34,178 bases of DNA, taken from Thermoanaerobaculia bacterium (GTDB lineage: Bacteria; Acidobacteriota; Thermoanaerobaculia; Multivoradales; JAHEKO01). Position numbers and translations under genes: made by a program. Below the pieces are notes generated by a model, which saw nothing but the letters and a program-made list of their open reading frames with translations, ran no database searches and had not been told where the DNA came from. Location of the stretch: positions 16,673 to 50,850 of the forward strand of contig CAMYOG010000052.1 of assembly GCA_947259925.1 (NCBI GenBank). Reading direction: 5' to 3'. The first letter of the stretch is position 1. The number at the start of each line of letters is the position of its first letter. This document shows positions 1 through 8,949 of the stretch, in pieces.

Positions 1-519
1 GAGCCGCGTAAGAACGTGCAGCGACTGGTCGACGTCTGGGAAGCGATGCGCGCCGACGACCGGAGCGTGCCGCCGCTGGTGCTGGCCGGCGGCGCGGGCT
101 GGCACTCCCACCGGCTGCTCGGACGGTTGGCGGCGCTCGAGGCCGAGGGGCTCGTCTACCTCGGTCATACCGAGCGAGAGTTCCTCATCCGGCTTTTCCA
201 GGCCGCCACCGTATTCGTCTATCCTTCCCTGTACGAAGGATTCGGCCTACCCCCGCTGGAGGCGATGGCGTGCGGCATCCCGACGATCACGTCGGACCGA
301 TCGAGTCTGCGGGAGGTGGCCGGGGAGGCGGCCTTGAAGATCGACCCGGACGACCCTGACGAGCTCGCGCGCGCGTTGCGCCAGATCCTGTCGGAGCCGC
401 GGCTGGCGAGCGAGCTCGGCGAGCGCGGCGTCGAGCGGGCGGCGGGCTTCACCTGGGCCCGCGCGGCGGGCGAGATGGAGGCGATCTTCCTCGAGACCCT
501 GGAAAGCGGCGGGAGCTGA
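1..519 (+). CDS. Glycosyltransferase family 4, C-terminal part (5'-truncated by window)
   Basis: C-terminal Rossmann half of a GT-B fold, retaining GT4 glycosyltransferase. The reading frame is open from base 1 and begins with the residues EPRKNVQRLVDVW; PRKN is the usual start of the nucleotide-sugar-binding half of GT4 enzymes. The E-x7-E type motif EGFGLPPLEAMACG (about residue 80 of the visible part) binds the donor phosphates and ribose. The protein ends shortly after a helix rich in Glu and Ala, as is normal for the family, so only the 5' part is missing. The next gene begins 3 nt after the stop, so the two are surely co-transcribed in a polysaccharide assembly operon. Donor and acceptor sugars cannot be read from the sequence. 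Confidence 0.9.
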   Translation, partial: EPRKNVQRLVDVWEAMRADDRSVPPLVLAGGAGWHSHRLLGRLAALEAEGLVYLGHTEREFLIRLFQAATVFVYPSLYEGFGLPPLEAMACGIPTITSDRSSLREVAGEAALKIDPDDPDELARALRQILSEPRLASELGERGVERAAGFTWARAAGEMEAIFLETLESGGS

Positions 520-522
520 CGA

Positions 523-1653
523 TTGGCGCACAACATCGGCATCGACGCCCGTAAGCTGACCGACTTCGGCATCGGCACCTACATCCAGAACCTGGTGCGG
601 GCGATCGGCGAGCGCGACCAGACGAACCGCTACGTCCTGTTCATCGGCAGCTCGCACGGCGGGCTGCTGGAGGACCTGCCGGACAACTTCGAGACCGTCG
701 TCGAGCGCTCGCCGGTCTACTCGATACGCGAGCTGCTGGCGCTCTCGTGGCGCCTCCTCCGCCTGCGGCTCGACCTCTACCACGCGACGCACTACGTGCT
801 GCCCGCGGTGGTGCCCTGCAAGGCGGTGGTGACCATCCACGACATCATCCACCTCCTCTACCCGCAGTTCCTGCCGGGACCGCTCGCCTTCCTCTACGCC
901 CAGCGCATGATCCGCCGCAGCCTCCTGCGCGGCGACCAGATCATCGCCGGGTCGCAGAACACCAAGACCGACCTAATGGACTACTTCGAGGTCACCGGGC
1001 AGAAGATCAATGTCGTCTACTACGGCGTCGCCAAGCGCTTCTCCGAGCGCCTCTCGCCGGAGGAGCTGGCGGCGCGGCTCGAGCCGTTCGGCCTCGAGCC
1101 CGGCTACACGCTGTTCGTCGGCAACCCCAAGCCGCACAAGAACCTCGACAACGTAGTCAAGGCGTTCGCCCGCTCGCTCGAGCTCGGACCGTTCGAAAGC
1201 CGCCTGGTCTGCGTCGGCAATCGGGAGAGCCGCGACTTCAAGATCCAGATCCGCGCCGAGCAGCTGGGCATCGGCGACCGGGTGACCCTGCTCGGGCACG
1301 TCGACGACGACACTCTGCTCGCTCTCTACCAGGGCGCCGACCTCTTTCTCTACCCGACTCTCTACGAGGGCTTCGGCCTGCCGGTGGTCGAGGCGATGGC
1401 GAGCGGGGTACCGGTGATCACCTCGAACAGCTCGGCCCTGAAGGAGGTCGCCGAGGGGTACGCGCAGCTCGTCGACCCGCTGGACGTCGATCAGATGGCG
1501 CGCGCGATCGCGCACTGTCTCGGCGACCCCGAGCATCGCCAGGCGCTGGCGAGCCTGGGGATCAAGCGCGCCGGGGACTTCCGCTGGGAGCGGACCGCCG
1601 AGCGCACCCTCGAAGTGTACGAAAAGGCGCTGAGCTCGAACGGCGCCGGTTAG
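523..1653 (+). CDS. Glycosyltransferase family 4 (GT-B)
   Basis: A 376-residue, full-length GT4 enzyme likely to act at the cytoplasmic face of the inner membrane in building a lipid-linked oligosaccharide. The N-terminus IGIDARKLTDFGIGTYIQNL has the glycine-rich acceptor-side loop typical of mannosyl- or rhamnosyltransferase-like GT4 proteins. NPKPHKNLDNVVKAF opens the second Rossmann domain, and EGFGLPVVEAMASGVPVITS is the donor-binding E-x7-E motif. The TTG start at 523 is chosen because GGGAG at 511-515 lies 7 nt upstream and the protein then begins directly with the first beta strand. It follows the upstream glycosyltransferase by 3 nt and precedes the next by 8 nt. Sugar specificity is unknown. 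Confidence 0.93.
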   Translation: MAHNIGIDARKLTDFGIGTYIQNLVRAIGERDQTNRYVLFIGSSHGGLLEDLPDNFETVVERSPVYSIRELLALSWRLLRLRLDLYHATHYVLPAVVPCKAVVTIHDIIHLLYPQFLPGPLAFLYAQRMIRRSLLRGDQIIAGSQNTKTDLMDYFEVTGQKINVVYYGVAKRFSERLSPEELAARLEPFGLEPGYTLFVGNPKPHKNLDNVVKAFARSLELGPFESRLVCVGNRESRDFKIQIRAEQLGIGDRVTLLGHVDDDTLLALYQGADLFLYPTLYEGFGLPVVEAMASGVPVITSNSSALKEVAEGYAQLVDPLDVDQMARAIAHCLGDPEHRQALASLGIKRAGDFRWERTAERTLEVYEKALSSNGAG

Positions 1654-1661
1654 CCTGCCCG

Positions 1662-2756
1662 ATGACCCAGAAGGTCGCGTTGGTTCACGACTGGTTGACC
1701 GGGATGCGCGGCGGGGAGTTCGTCCTCGAGGCGATCGCCGGCCTCTTTCCGGAGAGCCCGATCTTCACCCTGTTCCACTTCCCCGGCAGCGTCAGTCCGG
1801 AGCTCGAGAGCCATCCGATCGAGACCAGCATGCTGCAGCACGCGCCGGGGATCCGGCAGCACTACCGCAACTACCTGCCCTTTTTTCCGACCGCGATCGA
1901 AGAGTTCGACCTGAGCGACTACGACCTGATCATCAGCAGTAGCCATGCGGTCGCCAAGGCGGTCATCCCGGGCACCAACACGTTCCACCTCTGCTACTGC
2001 CACACCCCGATGCGCTACGCCTGGGACCAGGAGCACGCCTACTTTCCTAAGCGCACCGGCCCGGTGGCGCGTCTCCGCGCGTTCATCCTGGCCCAGCTGC
2101 GGCAGTGGGACGCGGCCACCGCCGAGCGGGTCACCCGCTTCGTCGCCAACTCGACCTTCGTCGCCGAGCGCATCCGCCGCTACTACGGCCGCGAGGCGGA
2201 CGTCCTCCATCCGCCGGTCGACACCGAGTTCTTCACCCCGGGCGACGGCGCCGACGGCGACTACTGCCTGATGGTCTCGGCGCTCGCGCCCTACAAGCGG
2301 GTCGACGTCGCGATCGCGGCGTGCGAGGCGCTCGGGGTCGAGCTGCGGGTGGTCGGCACCGGGCCGGAGCGGGAACGCCTCGAGCGACTGGGCGGCAGCC
2401 GTACCCGCCTCCTGGGTAGCGTCTCGAAGGAGACCCTGCGCGACCTCTATCGGGGCGCTTGTTGTGTGGTCCAGCCGGGTGTGGAAGACTTCGGGATATC
2501 GAGTGTGGAGGCCCTCGCGTGTGGCGTGCCGATGGTCGCTCTGGGGCGAGGCGGGATTCTGGACATCGTTGAGGACGGGGTGCACGGAACGCTCTACTCG
2601 GACGAGGACCGGCCCGAGGCTCTCGCGGATGCGATTGACAAAACGCGAGAACTGCGTTTCAATAAATTGAATCTAAGAAGCCGCGCGGCGATCTTCTCTA
2701 CCTTCCGTTTCGTTGACGGCCTGCGCGCTCTACTCAGCGAGAGGATAGACAGCTGA
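1662..2756 (+). CDS. Glycosyltransferase family 4, WbaZ/mannosyltransferase-like
   Basis: A 364-residue GT4 protein. The start VALVHDWLTGMRGGEFVLEA is characteristic of a subgroup often annotated as WbaZ-like or mannosyltransferase B-like. Other family marks are CYCHTPMRYAWDQ in the first domain, SALAPYKRVDVAIAAC at the start of the second, and QPGVEDFGISSVEALACGVP as the donor-binding motif. The ATG at 1662 follows the previous stop by 8 nt. A much longer open frame upstream (from 747) only reads through the preceding gene in another frame. The last ~250 nt are visibly less GC-rich than the rest. The stop TGA (2754-2756) overlaps the proposed CTG start of the next gene as CTGA. Donor and linkage are not inferable. 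Confidence 0.92.
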   Translation: MTQKVALVHDWLTGMRGGEFVLEAIAGLFPESPIFTLFHFPGSVSPELESHPIETSMLQHAPGIRQHYRNYLPFFPTAIEEFDLSDYDLIISSSHAVAKAVIPGTNTFHLCYCHTPMRYAWDQEHAYFPKRTGPVARLRAFILAQLRQWDAATAERVTRFVANSTFVAERIRRYYGREADVLHPPVDTEFFTPGDGADGDYCLMVSALAPYKRVDVAIAACEALGVELRVVGTGPERERLERLGGSRTRLLGSVSKETLRDLYRGACCVVQPGVEDFGISSVEALACGVPMVALGRGGILDIVEDGVHGTLYSDEDRPEALADAIDKTRELRFNKLNLRSRAAIFSTFRFVDGLRALLSERIDS

Positions 2757-4198
2757 TCCACCGGCGTAACCGCCTCACCAGGGCGACTTACTTCGCCAGC
2801 GATCTGGTGTGTACGTTGATCGCCTTCTTCGCGGCCTGGTACCTGCGCTTCGAGGTCGCCGTCCTGCCGTCGGCCTACCTCAAGCCGCACCTGCCCGAGT
2901 TCGGCCCCTATCTGGCCCTGCTGCCGTTCATCATCATCCTCTGGCCGATGGTCTTCTACTTCCACGGCCTCTATCAGGCGCGGCGCGGTCGCTCGCGCAT
3001 GGACGAAGCGATCACCGTCCTGGTGGCGATCCTGTTCGCGTTCGTGCTCCTGTCGGTGGTCATCACCTGGTACCGCCATCCGGGCTACGAGCGGCCGGAC
3101 GGAACGATCGATCCGTTCAGCTACAGCCGTACGTTCCTCGCCCTGTTCGCGTTCCTCGACCTGTTCCTGGTGGTCACCGGGCGCTCCCTGATCCGCAGCG
3201 CTCTGTTCAAGATCCGCCGGAGCGGCCACAACCTGCGGCGGATCCTGGTGGTCGGCGCCGGCTCGCTCGGCAAGGAGGTCACCCGCAAGATCAAGGCTCA
3301 CGAGGAGCTCGGGTTCCAGGTGGTCGGCTTCCTCGACGATGATCCGGGCAAGGCGCGTCGCTCTTTCGTCGACACGCCGGTGCTCGGCACCACCCATGAC
3401 ATCGGCGACGTTATCGCCGCCGAGCAGGTCGACCAGGTGTTGATCACGCTGCCGCTCGACGCCTACAAGAAGACTCTCAAGGTGCTCGAAACCGTGGCGC
3501 GTGAGCTCGTCGAGGTCAAGCTGGTCCCGGACATCCTCCAGTTCGCCACCCTGCGCGCGACCATGGAGGACCTCGACGGAACGCCGGTAATCAACCTGTC
3601 GCAGGTGCCGCTCCAGGGCTGGCACAGCATGGTCAAGCGGGGCATCGATATCGCGGTCGCGTTGGTCGCGTTGTTGCTCCTGCTGCCGTTCCTGCCGTTC
3701 GTGGCCCTGATCATCTGGCTCGAGGACCGGGGTCCGATCTTCTACCAGCAGGAGCGCATGGGACTGGACGGCAGGCCGTTCATGATCTGGAAGATGCGCT
3801 CGATGCGCGTCGACGCCGAGTCGACGACCGGGCCGGTCTGGGCGGTCAAGGACGATCCACGCCGGACCGTGATCGGCAGCTTCCTGCGCCGCTGGTCGCT
3901 CGACGAGCTACCGCAGCTCTGGAACGTGCTCAAGGGCGAGATGTCGATCGTCGGCCCGCGGCCCGAGCGCCCGGCGTTCGTACGCGAGTTCAAGAACCGG
4001 ATGCCCCAGTACATGCACCGGCATCGGGTCAAGGCGGGCATCACCGGTTGGGCGCAGGTGCACGGCTGGCGCGGCAACACGTCGATCAAGAAGCGTCTTC
4101 AGTACGACCTCTACTACATCGAGAACTGGTCGCTGAAGCTGGACTTCAAGATCCTCTGGATGACGCTCCGCCACGGCCTCAAGTACAACGCGTACTGA
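2753..4198 (+). CDS. Polyprenyl-phosphate glycosyl-1-phosphate transferase (WcaJ/WbaP-like)
   Basis: The priming enzyme of exopolysaccharide synthesis: it moves a sugar-1-phosphate from a UDP-sugar onto undecaprenyl phosphate in the inner membrane. About four TM helices come first, then a CoA-binding-like Rossmann domain (RILVVGAGSLGKEVTRKI, near residue 163). The C-terminal bacterial sugar transferase domain carries YQQERMGLDGRPFMIWKMRSM, SLDELPQLWNVLKGEMSIVGPRPERP and VKAGITGWAQVHGWRGNT. No ATG, GTG or TTG occurs in frame between the upstream stop at 2714 and GTG 2807, and GTG 2807 would cut TM1 in half. CTG at 2753 overlaps the preceding TGA (CTGA) and has AGAGGA at 2740-2745, 7 nt upstream. 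It gives an N-terminus reading LIHRRNRLTRATYF, normal for this family, and about 481 residues. The enzyme call is firm; the CTG start is an inference. Confidence 0.9.
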   Translation: MIHRRNRLTRATYFASDLVCTLIAFFAAWYLRFEVAVLPSAYLKPHLPEFGPYLALLPFIIILWPMVFYFHGLYQARRGRSRMDEAITVLVAILFAFVLLSVVITWYRHPGYERPDGTIDPFSYSRTFLALFAFLDLFLVVTGRSLIRSALFKIRRSGHNLRRILVVGAGSLGKEVTRKIKAHEELGFQVVGFLDDDPGKARRSFVDTPVLGTTHDIGDVIAAEQVDQVLITLPLDAYKKTLKVLETVARELVEVKLVPDILQFATLRATMEDLDGTPVINLSQVPLQGWHSMVKRGIDIAVALVALLLLLPFLPFVALIIWLEDRGPIFYQQERMGLDGRPFMIWKMRSMRVDAESTTGPVWAVKDDPRRTVIGSFLRRWSLDELPQLWNVLKGEMSIVGPRPERPAFVREFKNRMPQYMHRHRVKAGITGWAQVHGWRGNTSIKKRLQYDLYYIENWSLKLDFKILWMTLRHGLKYNAY

Positions 4199-4204
4199 GG
4201 CCCC

Positions 4205-6277
4205 TCAAGCCGCCTTGCGCAGGGCTCGGCGGACCACCCCGAGTGCCCCACGTATCTCGGCCAGCTCGGCATCGGAGAGCCGTCGCTCGGCGAAGCTCTC
4301 CTCCAGATAGAGGCGGACGATACGGCGCGTCTCGCCGGCGGTCTCGGGGCACGAGGCGACCACCCGCCGCTCCACCTCGAGCGGCGCCAAGGTTTCGGCC
4401 TGCCGCTCGGCCGCGCTGCTCGCCGTCCTGCCGACGTCGGCGCGCAGGGCTCGATAGGCGACGGTCGCATTCCAGGGAGTGCGCGCCCGCCAGAGCCAGA
4501 TCAGTCCGAGCGCCGCGACCAGCGTGGTCACGATCCACTGCCAGACCGGTGACGGCACCTCGTCCGGCGGCAGTGCGCCTGCTTCGGCGCTCTCCTCCGC
4601 GATCGCGGTGCCCGGCTCCTCGCGGCCGAACCATTCGCGGATGCCGCCGAAGAAGTCGCGCGCGCGCACCAGGAAGTCGAGCTGATCGATGAGGCCATAG
4701 GTCAGGACGTAGCGGTCCCAGCGGAAGAGGAGGTAGTCGTAGGCCTGGCTGAGAAGCTGCAGGGCGCCACCGTCGCCGACCTGTGGGCGGCCGGCGGGCG
4801 GCGTCGGGTCGAAGATCCGCCAGCCCTCGCCTTCGATCAGCGCCTCGACCCAGGCGTGCGCGTTCGATTGGCGGACGATGTAGTACCCCTCGAGGGGATT
4901 GTGCTCGGCGCCCAGGTAGCCGCTCACCATCCGCGCCGGAATCCCCTGTGAGCGCAGCAGGAGCACCATGGAGGTCGCGAAGTACTCGCAGTGGCCGGAG
5001 CGGCTGTCGAAGAGGAAGTCCTCGACCGGGTTGTCCTGGTCCCGCACACCCAGGTCGAGCGTGTACCGGTAGCGGCTCATCAGGTGGCGCTCGAGCCGCC
5101 CGGCCCGCTCGGCGACGCTGCCGTCACCCATGACCTCGACGGCCAGGGCGCTCATCCGCGGCGTCACCGCCTCGTCCTCGAGATCGAGTCGCGATGCCGG
5201 ACTGTCGTCGAGCGCCCCCGGTCCGTCGGCCCGACGGAGGCCGACCTTGTAGTCGAAGGTCGCCACCGGCGGGCTGGGGAGCGCGACGACGCCGCTGTCG
5301 TCGATCAGGATCGAGGAGACCCGGACGTCGAAGGCGGCGGTCTCGGTGGGCAGCAGGAGCTCACGCCCCCCCTCCTTGCTCTGCCACACCTGGAGCCACT
5401 TGCCGGTCGCCCCCGGGGCGAGCCGGAAGAAGCCGTCCTGGCCGCGCTCGCGGTAGGTGGTCACCCGCTGCCCGCGCGTCCACCGGTTGCGCCGAAAGAA
5501 ATCGTAGGTCGCCGACTTGAAGCGCATGGCGGCGGCGTCGACCTCGGGGCCGAGCGGCGTGAAGCGCAAGACCACCGACCGACCGGTCCGCACCGAGCCG
5601 ATCGTGTCGAGGTGCAGACCGCCGGCGAACCCGCCGCCGACCGCACCGCCAGCGTTGCCGACCCCGGGGCCGAACAGATACGGCTGCTTGAGCCGCGGCA
5701 GGAGTGCAAACAGCGGAATCGCGGCCAGCAGCGAGACCAGACCGACGGCGGTCACGAAGCGCCGCAGCTGCAGCTGGCGCGCGAGCGCACTGTGGCCGCC
5801 GTGCTCGCTCAGGACGCCGTACGCGGTCAACCGGGTCAGCACCAGTAGACTGCCGAACGCGAACACCAGCAGGTAGACGACGACCACCGGGTGGACACTG
5901 GTACCCATCGCCGCCAGGAAGAGGAAGAAGATCGCCACCAGCGAGTGCCAATAGTCCCGCTCCCGGCGCAGCGAGAAGAGCTTCACCACCAGGGCAAAGA
6001 GGATCAGGTGGGTCAGCGATCGCATCAGCTGCTGGCCGCGCCACCAGGTCGACATCTCGACCACCAGCACCGGGATGTAGAGCAGGCCGAGGAGGTTCAT
6101 CGCCCACGGCCGCAGGGTGCGATAGGTGTCGCTGGCGACCCGGACCAGGAAGAGCGCGGTCGCCAGCCAGAACGCGGTCAGCGAGAGCCAACCGATGACG
6201 CCGTTGAAGGGCAGGGGCAGCGGCGCCAGCATGGCCAGTAGGCCTACCATCCACCGCTTCTGCTTGGCGAACCTCAC
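4205..6277 (-). CDS. TgpA-like membrane transglutaminase (DUF3488 / transglutaminase core)
   Basis: A 690-residue membrane protein of the TgpA type. The N-terminal part is a bundle of about six TM helices (DUF3488-like), followed by a periplasmic region. The transglutaminase/cysteine-protease core has a complete triad: Cys430 in SGHCEYFATSM, His474 in NAHAWVEAL and Asp490 in IFDPTPP. A further TM helix follows (about 575-595), then a cytosolic tail of ~90 residues (DUF4129-like). TgpA is essential in Pseudomonas aeruginosa, but its substrate is not established. The GTG start at 6277 overlaps the stop of the DUF58 gene as GTGA, indicating coupling. It is the last gene of the lipoprotein-MoxR-DUF58-TgpA operon and converges on the sugar transferase with a 6-nt gap. 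Confidence 0.93.
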   Translation of the reverse strand: MRFAKQKRWMVGLLAMLAPLPLPFNGVIGWLSLTAFWLATALFLVRVASDTYRTLRPWAMNLLGLLYIPVLVVEMSTWWRGQQLMRSLTHLILFALVVKLFSLRRERDYWHSLVAIFFLFLAAMGTSVHPVVVVYLLVFAFGSLLVLTRLTAYGVLSEHGGHSALARQLQLRRFVTAVGLVSLLAAIPLFALLPRLKQPYLFGPGVGNAGGAVGGGFAGGLHLDTIGSVRTGRSVVLRFTPLGPEVDAAAMRFKSATYDFFRRNRWTRGQRVTTYRERGQDGFFRLAPGATGKWLQVWQSKEGGRELLLPTETAAFDVRVSSILIDDSGVVALPSPPVATFDYKVGLRRADGPGALDDSPASRLDLEDEAVTPRMSALAVEVMGDGSVAERAGRLERHLMSRYRYTLDLGVRDQDNPVEDFLFDSRSGHCEYFATSMVLLLRSQGIPARMVSGYLGAEHNPLEGYYIVRQSNAHAWVEALIEGEGWRIFDPTPPAGRPQVGDGGALQLLSQAYDYLLFRWDRYVLTYGLIDQLDFLVRARDFFGGIREWFGREEPGTAIAEESAEAGALPPDEVPSPVWQWIVTTLVAALGLIWLWRARTPWNATVAYRALRADVGRTASSAAERQAETLAPLEVERRVVASCPETAGETRRIVRLYLEESFAERRLSDAELAEIRGALGVVRRALRKAA

Positions 6278-7275
6278 GACGCCACCTGGTCGGGTGCCGG
6301 CCGGAACTCGAGCGGTGCCGGCTCCGGACCGCGGAGCGGGCTCGACTCACGCGGATACGGGCCGATCAGGGCCAGCGTCTCCAGGATCCGCAGCCGGTGG
6401 CCGCGGCCGCTGCCGAAGGGCAAAACCTCCTGGCGAGTCACCAGCTGGACCTCGTAGCCGTTCTCGAGGTGATGCGCGGCGGAGCTCGCCGCCTCGCTCA
6501 CCAGGCGCTCGAAGCGGCGCTCGGCGGCGCTGTCGTGGAGCTCCCCGACTGCGTTGTCGAAGATGATCGACAGCCGCTTGCCCTGCTCCGCCTCGCGCTC
6601 CTGATAGATCAATCGACCGGTCCGAGCGCTCTGCTTCCAGTGGATCCCTCGCGGGTCGTCGCCCGGCCGGAACTCGCGCAGGGTCAGGAGCTCGTGACCC
6701 CAGCCGGGACTCTGCGTGGTCTGCTCGCCGGCCCGGCCGGCCGCGTTGAGGCGTCGGACCTCGCTCGGGTAGATCTCGGGAAAGACCAGCACCTCCAGAT
6801 CGATCGGATGGCGCTTCGACTTGAAGATCAGGCCGAGCGGAAAGACCGACGAGATGCGCACCGCATCGATCCGATGTACGCCCCGCCGCTTGAAGATCAT
6901 CCCGAGTCGCAGCTCCGCCGTCTGCCGCCGGTCGATGCGCGCGATGAGGTGGCTATCGCCCCCCTCGCCGGCGGTGACGACCACCAGCCGCTTGGTGAGC
7001 CACCGGTCCCGGCTGCGCACGGCCACCTTGAGCGAGAACGGCTGCTTGGCGTAGATCTCCTCCGGGGCCTCCGCCGTCGTCTCGAGCACCGCCAGATTCC
7101 GACGCGAGATGAGACCGGAGATCGCCAACAGCGCCAGCAGCAGCGCCTCGACCAGATAGAGAGCGTTGTTGCCGGTGTTGGCCGCGGCCAGGCCGACGAC
7201 CAGCGCGAAGAAGACGTACCAGAAGCCGACCTTGGTGATCCGGATGCGATCGAAGACAGCTCGTTTCAAGGCCAT
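6274..7275 (-). CDS. DUF58 domain protein
   Basis: A 333-residue DUF58 protein. Two N-terminal hydrophobic segments (about residues 17-52) anchor it. The DUF58 signature lies at about residues 205-235: a GDDPRGIHWKQSARTGRL stretch followed by QEREAEQG and IIFDN. DUF58 proteins resemble von Willebrand A domains and are nearly always encoded beside MoxR ATPases, often with a TgpA-type transglutaminase, exactly as here. They are thought to be MoxR clients or adaptors in cell-envelope biogenesis, though the biochemical role is unproven. The ATG at 7275 follows the MoxR stop by 24 nt, and the TGA stop overlaps the GTG start of the transglutaminase gene (GTGA). Confidence 0.93.
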   Translation of the reverse strand: MALKRAVFDRIRITKVGFWYVFFALVVGLAAANTGNNALYLVEALLLALLAISGLISRRNLAVLETTAEAPEEIYAKQPFSLKVAVRSRDRWLTKRLVVVTAGEGGDSHLIARIDRRQTAELRLGMIFKRRGVHRIDAVRISSVFPLGLIFKSKRHPIDLEVLVFPEIYPSEVRRLNAAGRAGEQTTQSPGWGHELLTLREFRPGDDPRGIHWKQSARTGRLIYQEREAEQGKRLSIIFDNAVGELHDSAAERRFERLVSEAASSAAHHLENGYEVQLVTRQEVLPFGSGRGHRLRILETLALIGPYPRESSPLRGPEPAPLEFRPAPDQVAS

Positions 7276-7299
7276 GGCTCGGAGCGGCGCCCGGCCCCC

Positions 7300-8322
7300 C
7301 TAGAGAGGGACGGGAATGGAGCGGACCACGCGCTCGATCGCTTCGCGGGTCGCGTCGAGACCCGAACCACCGCCCTTGAGAGAGACGCGGTGCGCGAGGA
7401 CCGCCGGCGCCAGCTGCTGGATGTCGTCGGGCACCACGTAGTCGCGTCCCTCGACCAGCGCCAGCGCCTGCGCGGCGCCGTAGAGACTCTGCACGCCACG
7501 GGTCGAGACCCCGAGCAGGAAGTCCGACGACTTCCGGGTCTGGGTGGCGATGGTCAGGATGTAGTCGGCCAGCTTCTCGGCCACCTGGACACCCGGCACC
7601 CGGGCCTGCAGCTCGCGCAGCTCGTCCTCTTCGAGCGCCGGCTCGAGATCGTCGAGGAGATTGCGCACGCCACCACTCAGCAGGAGCTCGCGCTCCTCGC
7701 TGTGGGGCGGGTAGCCGAGTCGCAGCGACATCATGAACCGATCGAGCTGGGACTCGGGCAACGGAAAGGTACCCACGTACTCGAGCGGGTTCTGCGTCGC
7801 CAGCACCATGAACGAGTCGGGCAGCCGGTAGCGCTTGCGCTCGATGCTGACCCGGCGCTCACTCATCGCTTCGAGCAGCGCCGACTGGGTCTTCGGACTC
7901 GCCCGGTTGATCTCGTCGGCGAGCACGACGTTGGCGAAGACCGGACCCGGAACGAACTCGAACTCCTGTTGGGTCTGGTTGAAGACCGAGACCCCGAGGA
8001 TGTCGGACGGCAGCAGGTCGCTGGTGAACTGGATGCGCTGAAACGACAGCCCCAGCGACCTCGCGAGCGCCTGCGCGAGGGTGGTCTTGCCGACGCCCGG
8101 GACGTCCTCGATCAGTACGTGGCCGCGAGCCAGCAGAGCGACGACCGCCAGCCGGATGACGTCCGCCTTGCCGCGAACGATGGTCGACAGCTGCGCCTCG
8201 AGACGCTCGATGTGCTCGATCGCCGGCGCCTGCCCTTCTGTCGCGCGGTCTGGACCGCCGGCTGCCGCGGCCAATGAATCGGTCATCCTCTCTTGAGACG
8301 GCCGCGGACGCCCGAGCGTCAC
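7300..8322 (-). CDS. MoxR family AAA+ ATPase
   Basis: A 340-residue MoxR-type AAA+ ATPase, presumed to remodel or activate the DUF58 partner encoded next to it. Walker A is EDVPGVGKTTLAQALA, Walker B is VVLADEINRASPKTQSALLEAM, and sensor 1 is VLATQNPLEYVGTFPLPESQ. A C-terminal AAA lid follows (STRGVQSLYGAAQALALVEGRDYVVPDD, shown here only as segments SLYGAAQALA and RDYVVPDD). Two starts are possible. GTG at 8322 overlaps the upstream lipoprotein stop as GTGA, which suits translational coupling. ATG at 8286 lies directly behind a purine run, AAGAGAGG, that abuts it. The 12 extra residues carry no family motif, so the choice does not affect function. Confidence 0.94.
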   Translation of the reverse strand: MTLGRPRPSQERMTDSLAAAAGGPDRATEGQAPAIEHIERLEAQLSTIVRGKADVIRLAVVALLARGHVLIEDVPGVGKTTLAQALARSLGLSFQRIQFTSDLLPSDILGVSVFNQTQQEFEFVPGPVFANVVLADEINRASPKTQSALLEAMSERRVSIERKRYRLPDSFMVLATQNPLEYVGTFPLPESQLDRFMMSLRLGYPPHSEERELLLSGGVRNLLDDLEPALEEDELRELQARVPGVQVAEKLADYILTIATQTRKSSDFLLGVSTRGVQSLYGAAQALALVEGRDYVVPDDIQQLAPAVLAHRVSLKGGGSGLDATREAIERVVRSIPVPL

Positions 8323-8873
8323 GGTCCGACGTTCGCGAACTCCTTGTAGTCGCCCCGCTCGGCTTCCGGAATCGGGTGGCGTATCTCGGCGCTGAAGCTG
8401 TCACCCTCCACGTAGTCGATGCCCTCGATCACGTGGCTGTACTGCGTCGGGTTGGCCCGCTCGACGGTGGAGGTGTCGAACCAGACCAGCCAGTGGGCCT
8501 TCTCGTTCATGCCGGCGTCGACGTGGACGATATCGACCGTCACCCCCGGCAGCTTGTCGTAGCTGTCGTGCTTGATCAGAATGTCGAGGTAGGCCGTCTG
8601 CATCACTTCGACCGGCTCCACCAGCTCCGGCTCCTCGGTGTCGATCGCCGTCTCGTCTGCGGGCTCGGCCTCGGGATCGATCTCGGCCTCGGCGAACTCC
8701 GCCACCATCGGCTTGCTATCGACGTAGAAACCCCCCGGATTGATCTCCGCGGAGTAGCGGGAACGAGTTTCGATCATCTGCTCGAGCGGGCTTTTCTCCG
8801 AGCACGCCGTGCCGAGCAGGAGTGTTCCAATCGCCAGGCAGAGCCCCAGCCCAAACCGCTTGATTCGCTGCAC
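8319..8873 (-). CDS. Putative lipoprotein of unknown function, acidic middle
   Basis: A 184-residue protein that I do not recognise. The signal peptide has an MQRIKRF start, a hydrophobic core and the lipobox LLGTAC (Cys24), so it should be a lipid-anchored periplasmic or outer-membrane protein. Residues ~58-90 are strongly acidic (many Glu/Asp and Pro/Ala), probably a flexible linker. The remaining C-terminal domain (MQTAYLDILIKHDSYDKL onward) has no motif I can name. The GTG start at 8873 is preceded by AAGGAGG with 5 nt spacing, an excellent ribosome binding site. It is the first gene of the MoxR-DUF58-transglutaminase operon and overlaps the MoxR start as GTGA, so it probably works with that envelope system. 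Confidence 0.82.
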   Translation of the reverse strand: MQRIKRFGLGLCLAIGTLLLGTACSEKSPLEQMIETRSRYSAEINPGGFYVDSKPMVAEFAEAEIDPEAEPADETAIDTEEPELVEPVEVMQTAYLDILIKHDSYDKLPGVTVDIVHVDAGMNEKAHWLVWFDTSTVERANPTQYSHVIEGIDYVEGDSFSAEIRHPIPEAERGDYKEFANVGP

Positions 8874-8949
8874 TACAACCTCCTTCTTGGAAATCGGGTG
8901 ACAGGGAACTGATTCGGGGAGGTGGTTCCACGAGTGAATCGGCCACGGT

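Noticed and set aside
2807..4198. GTG 2807 as start of the sugar transferase
   Set aside because: It is the first canonical start, but it removes the conserved N-terminal segment and half of TM1; CTG 2753 fits the overlap, ribosome binding site and protein family.
6397..8277. A 626-codon open frame on the plus strand across the DUF58/MoxR genes
   Set aside because: It is the antisense shadow of high-GC coding sequence; its translation is low-complexity (Arg, Leu, Asp, Gln rich) and the opposite strand encodes clear families.
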